Source: Tachypleus tridentatus
Taxonomy: Eukaryota; Arthropoda; Merostomata; Xiphosura; Limulidae
Reading direction: 5' to 3'
DNA length: 64,000 nt
NCBI RefSeq assembly: GCF_004210375.1
Contig: NC_134825.1
Coordinates: forward strand, 66,083,558 to 66,147,557
The notes under the pieces were generated by a model. The model did not search any database. It was not told the DNA's origin and saw only the letters and a list, made by a program, of their open reading frames with translations. Shown piece after piece: positions 61,039 through 64,000 of this stretch (positions within the stretch are counted from its first letter, which is position 1; each line of letters begins with the position of its first letter). The position numbers were made by a program, and so were the translations under genes.

Positions 61039-62877
61039 CAGGTAAACATCGATATAAAACGCATCGATAAAGCGCGATAATCAGTTGGGCGCGATGGGGT
61101 CTTAGGCCCCAAATTTTTTTTGGGTTTCTACAGAGGCCGCCGCTTAATATTACCACTGCTTAATGTAATCAGCCGGTTAATGTGATCAAAAACCAAATCC
61201 ACTTCAATCTTTTTGTATGGTTTTCACGCCGCATATTGTGATCAAACCCCGGCCTGCATGTAATAATTCCTGGCGCTGTCAACTGCAGTAAAGTACATAA
61301 TCTGCCAGTCATAGGATAGCTCTCAGTGCGTAGGCAAGAAGTATCAAAACTTTATTTTCATTAAAACCACAAGTCATCCTTGATCGACCGATGGATGACG
61401 AAGGATGAGTCATATACACTCATACACCAGTGACAGTGGCATGAAGTGCTGCAAACGATAGCGTCAATGTTGAAACCATATAAATTTCTAAGAAACAGCT
61501 CGCCCCCCAGAAGCTTTCAGACGAAATAGTTTCTTGGAAATCTGTGACGTCAGCTATTCCCTTTATTCTAATATCGCCGAATAACTGAAAGGTCTTGTAA
61601 CACCAGCTCGTGGGCAGAATTTCGTCGACCGAATCAATTTTGTCGTGAGTGAATGGGATAGTGACCATCCGGTGGCGACAGACTGCGATTTTCATATTTT
61701 TTCAACATACAGCGTATTTATACCCATGGAGAAGAGAGGCACCAAAAGGAATGCTTACACAGTACAAGAGAAGATACAGATTGTGCAGCGAATCCGGAAC
61801 GGGGAAGCGAGGACCAAGATTATGAAAGAAATAGGAGTTCCAGAGTCTACACTTCGAGGTTGGCTGAAGAATGAAGATCAACTGAGAGAATTCTGCAACC
61901 AGGTAGACAGAATGACAGGACTACAGAGGAAGAAAGCCAAGACAGCAGCAGACCCAGCAGTGGACATGGAAGTTTATGATTGGTTTGTGAGACTTCGAGC
62001 AGACAGCATTCCCATCTCAGGACCCATGGTCCTTGCAAAGGCAGAGAAGACCTACCAGCAACTATACCAGAAAGATGACCCCATTCCAGAAGAACTCAGG
62101 AATTGCATCACCTCAACTCAGGCAGTACAGTACACAGAACAACTTCTATATTAGGCAGAACACCACAATCTAGGAATTTGCAAGATACTACAGATCCAGG
62201 ACCTAATGAGAACTGCGAAGAGGATGCGGAACCAAGGAGGAAGACAACAGACACTTTTGGAGGCTTTTGAAAGAAAGAAGACTACTGAGTAACTATAAAT
62301 TTGTGCATTTCAACTTGTTTTATGTGCTTACTATATTTTATTGTTATTAAATTTTTTGAAAAATCCGTTTTTTGTTTCAGTACTGAATTCGTATTTTAAA
62401 CTTTGCCATGACATTTTTTTTATCTGGTAATTATTTGACTTCAGTTTGTACTTAGATTTTAATAATTAGTAAATAAATTATCAAAATTAATTACTATATG
62501 TATTAACTTTTAAAATTGAACTAATTTTAATCAGCGTCTAATCGTAAAAACGATCACATGATTGCTCTGACGGAACTACTTTTAGAATATCAGCCCCCAT
62601 CAAAGTAATGAATTCGATAAATTTCTTTAGAATTCTGCTTTTTACATTTAATTTCAGTCTTAAAATTGAGTTTAATAAATAAAAAAAATGCTATATCATT
62701 GGTGTAAGTAGTTTTGTTTGTTTTTCTTTATTTCACTACAAGACGCGTAAATTTTGCATTATCGCTCACCCCGAGGGTCAAACAAATATATAATCAAATC
62801 GGTATAAGGCGCAATCAGATACAACGCGGTCGAATTTTTTGGACCCCAACTAGCGCCTTATATCGATGTTTGACTGT
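61039..62877 (+). mobile_element. Internally deleted Tigger/pogo transposon
   Basis: Terminal inverted repeats: caggtaaacatcgatataa at the left and the inverse of ttatatcgatgtttgactg at the right, with one mismatch. TA flanks both sides (61037-61038 and 62878-62879). It is 1839 bp long. It encodes the N-terminal DNA-binding part of a transposase and a short C-terminal tail; the DDE catalytic domain is missing. Confidence 0.9.
61726..62154 (+). CDS. Tigger-derived protein with two HTH domains and no catalytic domain
   Basis: A 142-residue open frame inside the 61.0-62.9 kb element. Residues 8-52 form a psq/CENP-B-type N-terminal HTH: AYTVQEKIQIVQRIRNGEA, then GVPESTLRGWLKNEDQLREF. Residues 74-115 match the CENP-B-type second DNA-binding domain: MEVYDWFVRLRADSIPISGP, then AKAEKTYQQL. 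After the stop at 62152-62154 the same frame continues to 62292 with a Tigger-like C-terminal end (RRQQTLL-like; ends EAFERKKTTE). So the middle, about 250 residues in the family, is deleted. The start at 61726 is chosen because homology begins there; an upstream in-frame ATG exists at 61645. The frame has no frameshift and one stop. Whether it is expressed is unknown. Confidence 0.6.
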   Translation: MEKRGTKRNAYTVQEKIQIVQRIRNGEARTKIMKEIGVPESTLRGWLKNEDQLREFCNQVDRMTGLQRKKAKTAADPAVDMEVYDWFVRLRADSIPISGPMVLAKAEKTYQQLYQKDDPIPEELRNCITSTQAVQYTEQLLY

Positions 62878-62941
62878 ATGTAGAAACAGCTCGTTTGGGT
62901 TGAAAAAAAATTTTTACGTAAAGGAGCTGTTTCTACATATA
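62878..62941. repeat. Perfect-arm hairpin next to the Tigger element
   Basis: tatgtagaaacagctc (62879-62894) pairs with gagctgtttctacata (62926-62941) across a loop of about 30 nt. It sits directly beside the right end of the Tigger element. Origin unknown. Confidence 0.7.
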
Positions 62942-63400
62942 GAAGATAGACATAGTGAACTCATCTACGTCTAATGCATCATCATTAATAAGCTCAGCTG
63001 TGGTAGACGTCAAGTTTGCACGAGGAATCCAACAAGTTAAAAGTCTGTCCTGTGCATAATGAACTTCACAATATTTATGTTCCATCATGTAATAGGTTGA
63101 ATGTTTTATGATTTTAACAATACGCATAAAGCTGACCATTGGCTAAATGAATGAGGAAATAGCCAGAAAGGTCCAGATTCAAAATGTAATGCAAGACGAA
63201 TTATAATTGATCAGACGTCCAGCCTTACGTATAGGTTGTAAGAAAATGATCATAATTCTTCAGATACAACAATTAATTGTTCTAAAATCTTAAATGTAGG
63301 GTAATAAAACTATCTTCATCAGCGACATATGTACGAATGTTCTATACAGCGGTTAGAAAAGTATCGTAAATACATTGTTATGAACTCCTCGTTCTCTCAA
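62942..63400. other. Intergenic sequence, nothing recognised
   Basis: A minus-strand open frame (63139-62933) has no recognisable motif. Confidence 0.35.
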
Positions 63401-63659
63401 TCTTCAAGGGCAGGCGGATAAGGCACTCGAATCGCAATTTGTAGATCGTGGGTTCGAATCCGTCATACCAAACATACTCGCTCTTTCAGCCGTGGGGACG
63501 TTATAATATTACGGTCAATCTCACTAGTGGTTGGTAAAAGAGTAGCTCAAGAGTTGGCGGTGGATGACTAGTTACCTTTGCTCTAGCCTTACACTGCAAA
63601 ATTAGGGACGGCTAGCACAGATAGCCCTCATGTAGTTTTACGTGAAATTCTAAACAAAC
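63401..63659 (+). mobile_element. tRNA-derived SINE (family A)
   Basis: The tRNA-like head has a B box gggttcgaatccg near 63450. The body shares gagttggcggtgg and ttagggacggctagcaca with the copy at 20970-21249. The tail module is gatagccctcatgtagtttt, followed by an A-rich end. Confidence 0.85.
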
Positions 63660-63762
63660 CCACAAGCATCAGTGAATCTTCATTGTAGCCATATTTCTCT
63701 CTATTATCTATGCTGGATTACAGCCCATCTGGCTTAACTTCCATCATAATCATATTTCCTTT

Positions 63763-63897
63763 ACTGCCTCCCCTCCAGTGGAATAGTAGTAAGTATTTGG
63801 ATTTACCATATTAAAGTCAGGGGATCGATTCTCCTCAGTGGACACAGTAGATAGCCCGATGTGACTTTGCTACATGAAAACAGCAACACAAACACAC
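63763..63897 (+). mobile_element. tRNA-derived SINE (family B)
   Basis: The head reads ctccagtggaatagtagtaa, with a B box (ggggatcgattctcctc). The tail module is gatagcccgatgtgactttg, followed by a CA-rich end. Matches the minus-strand copy at 18614-18737. Confidence 0.75.
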
Positions 63898-64000
63898 ATG
63901 TATCCTTCATAGCTGTTTGGTTATTCTTTGGATACAGCCCATGTACAGTTGGTACGGAACAGGGAAGAGACTCCAAACACTGATTTCTGTCATAACTTTA

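Overview
The window is AT-rich eukaryotic genomic DNA with long introns, GT-AG splice sites and many decayed transposons. No prokaryotic operons, rRNA genes or CRISPR arrays were seen. Three conserved animal genes could be assembled exon by exon. The gene sequences, the tRNA-derived SINEs and the mix of Tigger, mariner, piggyBac, hAT, CR1-like and Penelope-like elements suggest an invertebrate. I suspect an arthropod, probably a chelicerate such as a horseshoe crab, because one SINE family looks familiar from horseshoe crab sequence. That species-level guess rests on memory and is only moderately supported.

Layout. (1) About 1-16.2 kb, minus strand: the 5' part of a DDX19/DBP5 mRNA-export helicase gene. 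Four coding exons lie at 16204-16142, 8129-8045, 6894-6756 and 1386-1294; the catalytic core lies beyond the left edge. Its introns hold a Tigger element, a CR1-like LINE and a foldback repeat. (2) About 16.3-24 kb, intergenic: a foldback repeat, a mariner-type transposase pseudogene split by a SINE, a hAT pseudogene, a SINE cluster and a tandem duplication. (3) 24.1-40.8 kb, minus strand: a complete ten-exon mitochondrial 2-oxoglutarate/malate carrier gene (SLC25A11 type, 316 aa). Its introns hold piggyBac, Tc1, Penelope-like and MITE insertions. (4) 40.8-40.98 kb: a short shared promoter. (5) 40.97-56.6 kb, plus strand: a complete GAPDH gene (333 aa, nine coding exons plus a non-coding first exon). 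One of its introns is of the GC-AG class. Its 3' end carries a 57-bp tandem copy of the C-terminal codons and the stop. (6) 56.6-64 kb, intergenic: a 60-bp tandem duplication, a hAT pseudogene, a TA-flanked MITE, an internally deleted Tigger/pogo element and three SINEs.

Functionally, GAPDH (glycolysis, cytosolic NADH) and the oxoglutarate/malate carrier (malate-aspartate shuttle, which moves cytosolic reducing equivalents into mitochondria) belong to linked pathways. They are arranged head to head, with about 140 bp between the carrier start codon and the GAPDH TATA box. Co-regulation is an inference, not something the sequence proves. I found no convincing undescribed system. The items I rate highest are the in-frame GAPDH tail duplication, the GC-AG intron with its foreign-looking insert, the shared promoter with a ZNF143/STAF-like site, three SINE families with one shared 3' module, a Tigger copy that keeps DNA-binding domains but has lost its catalytic domain, and an intronic tandem copy of a carrier splice-donor region.
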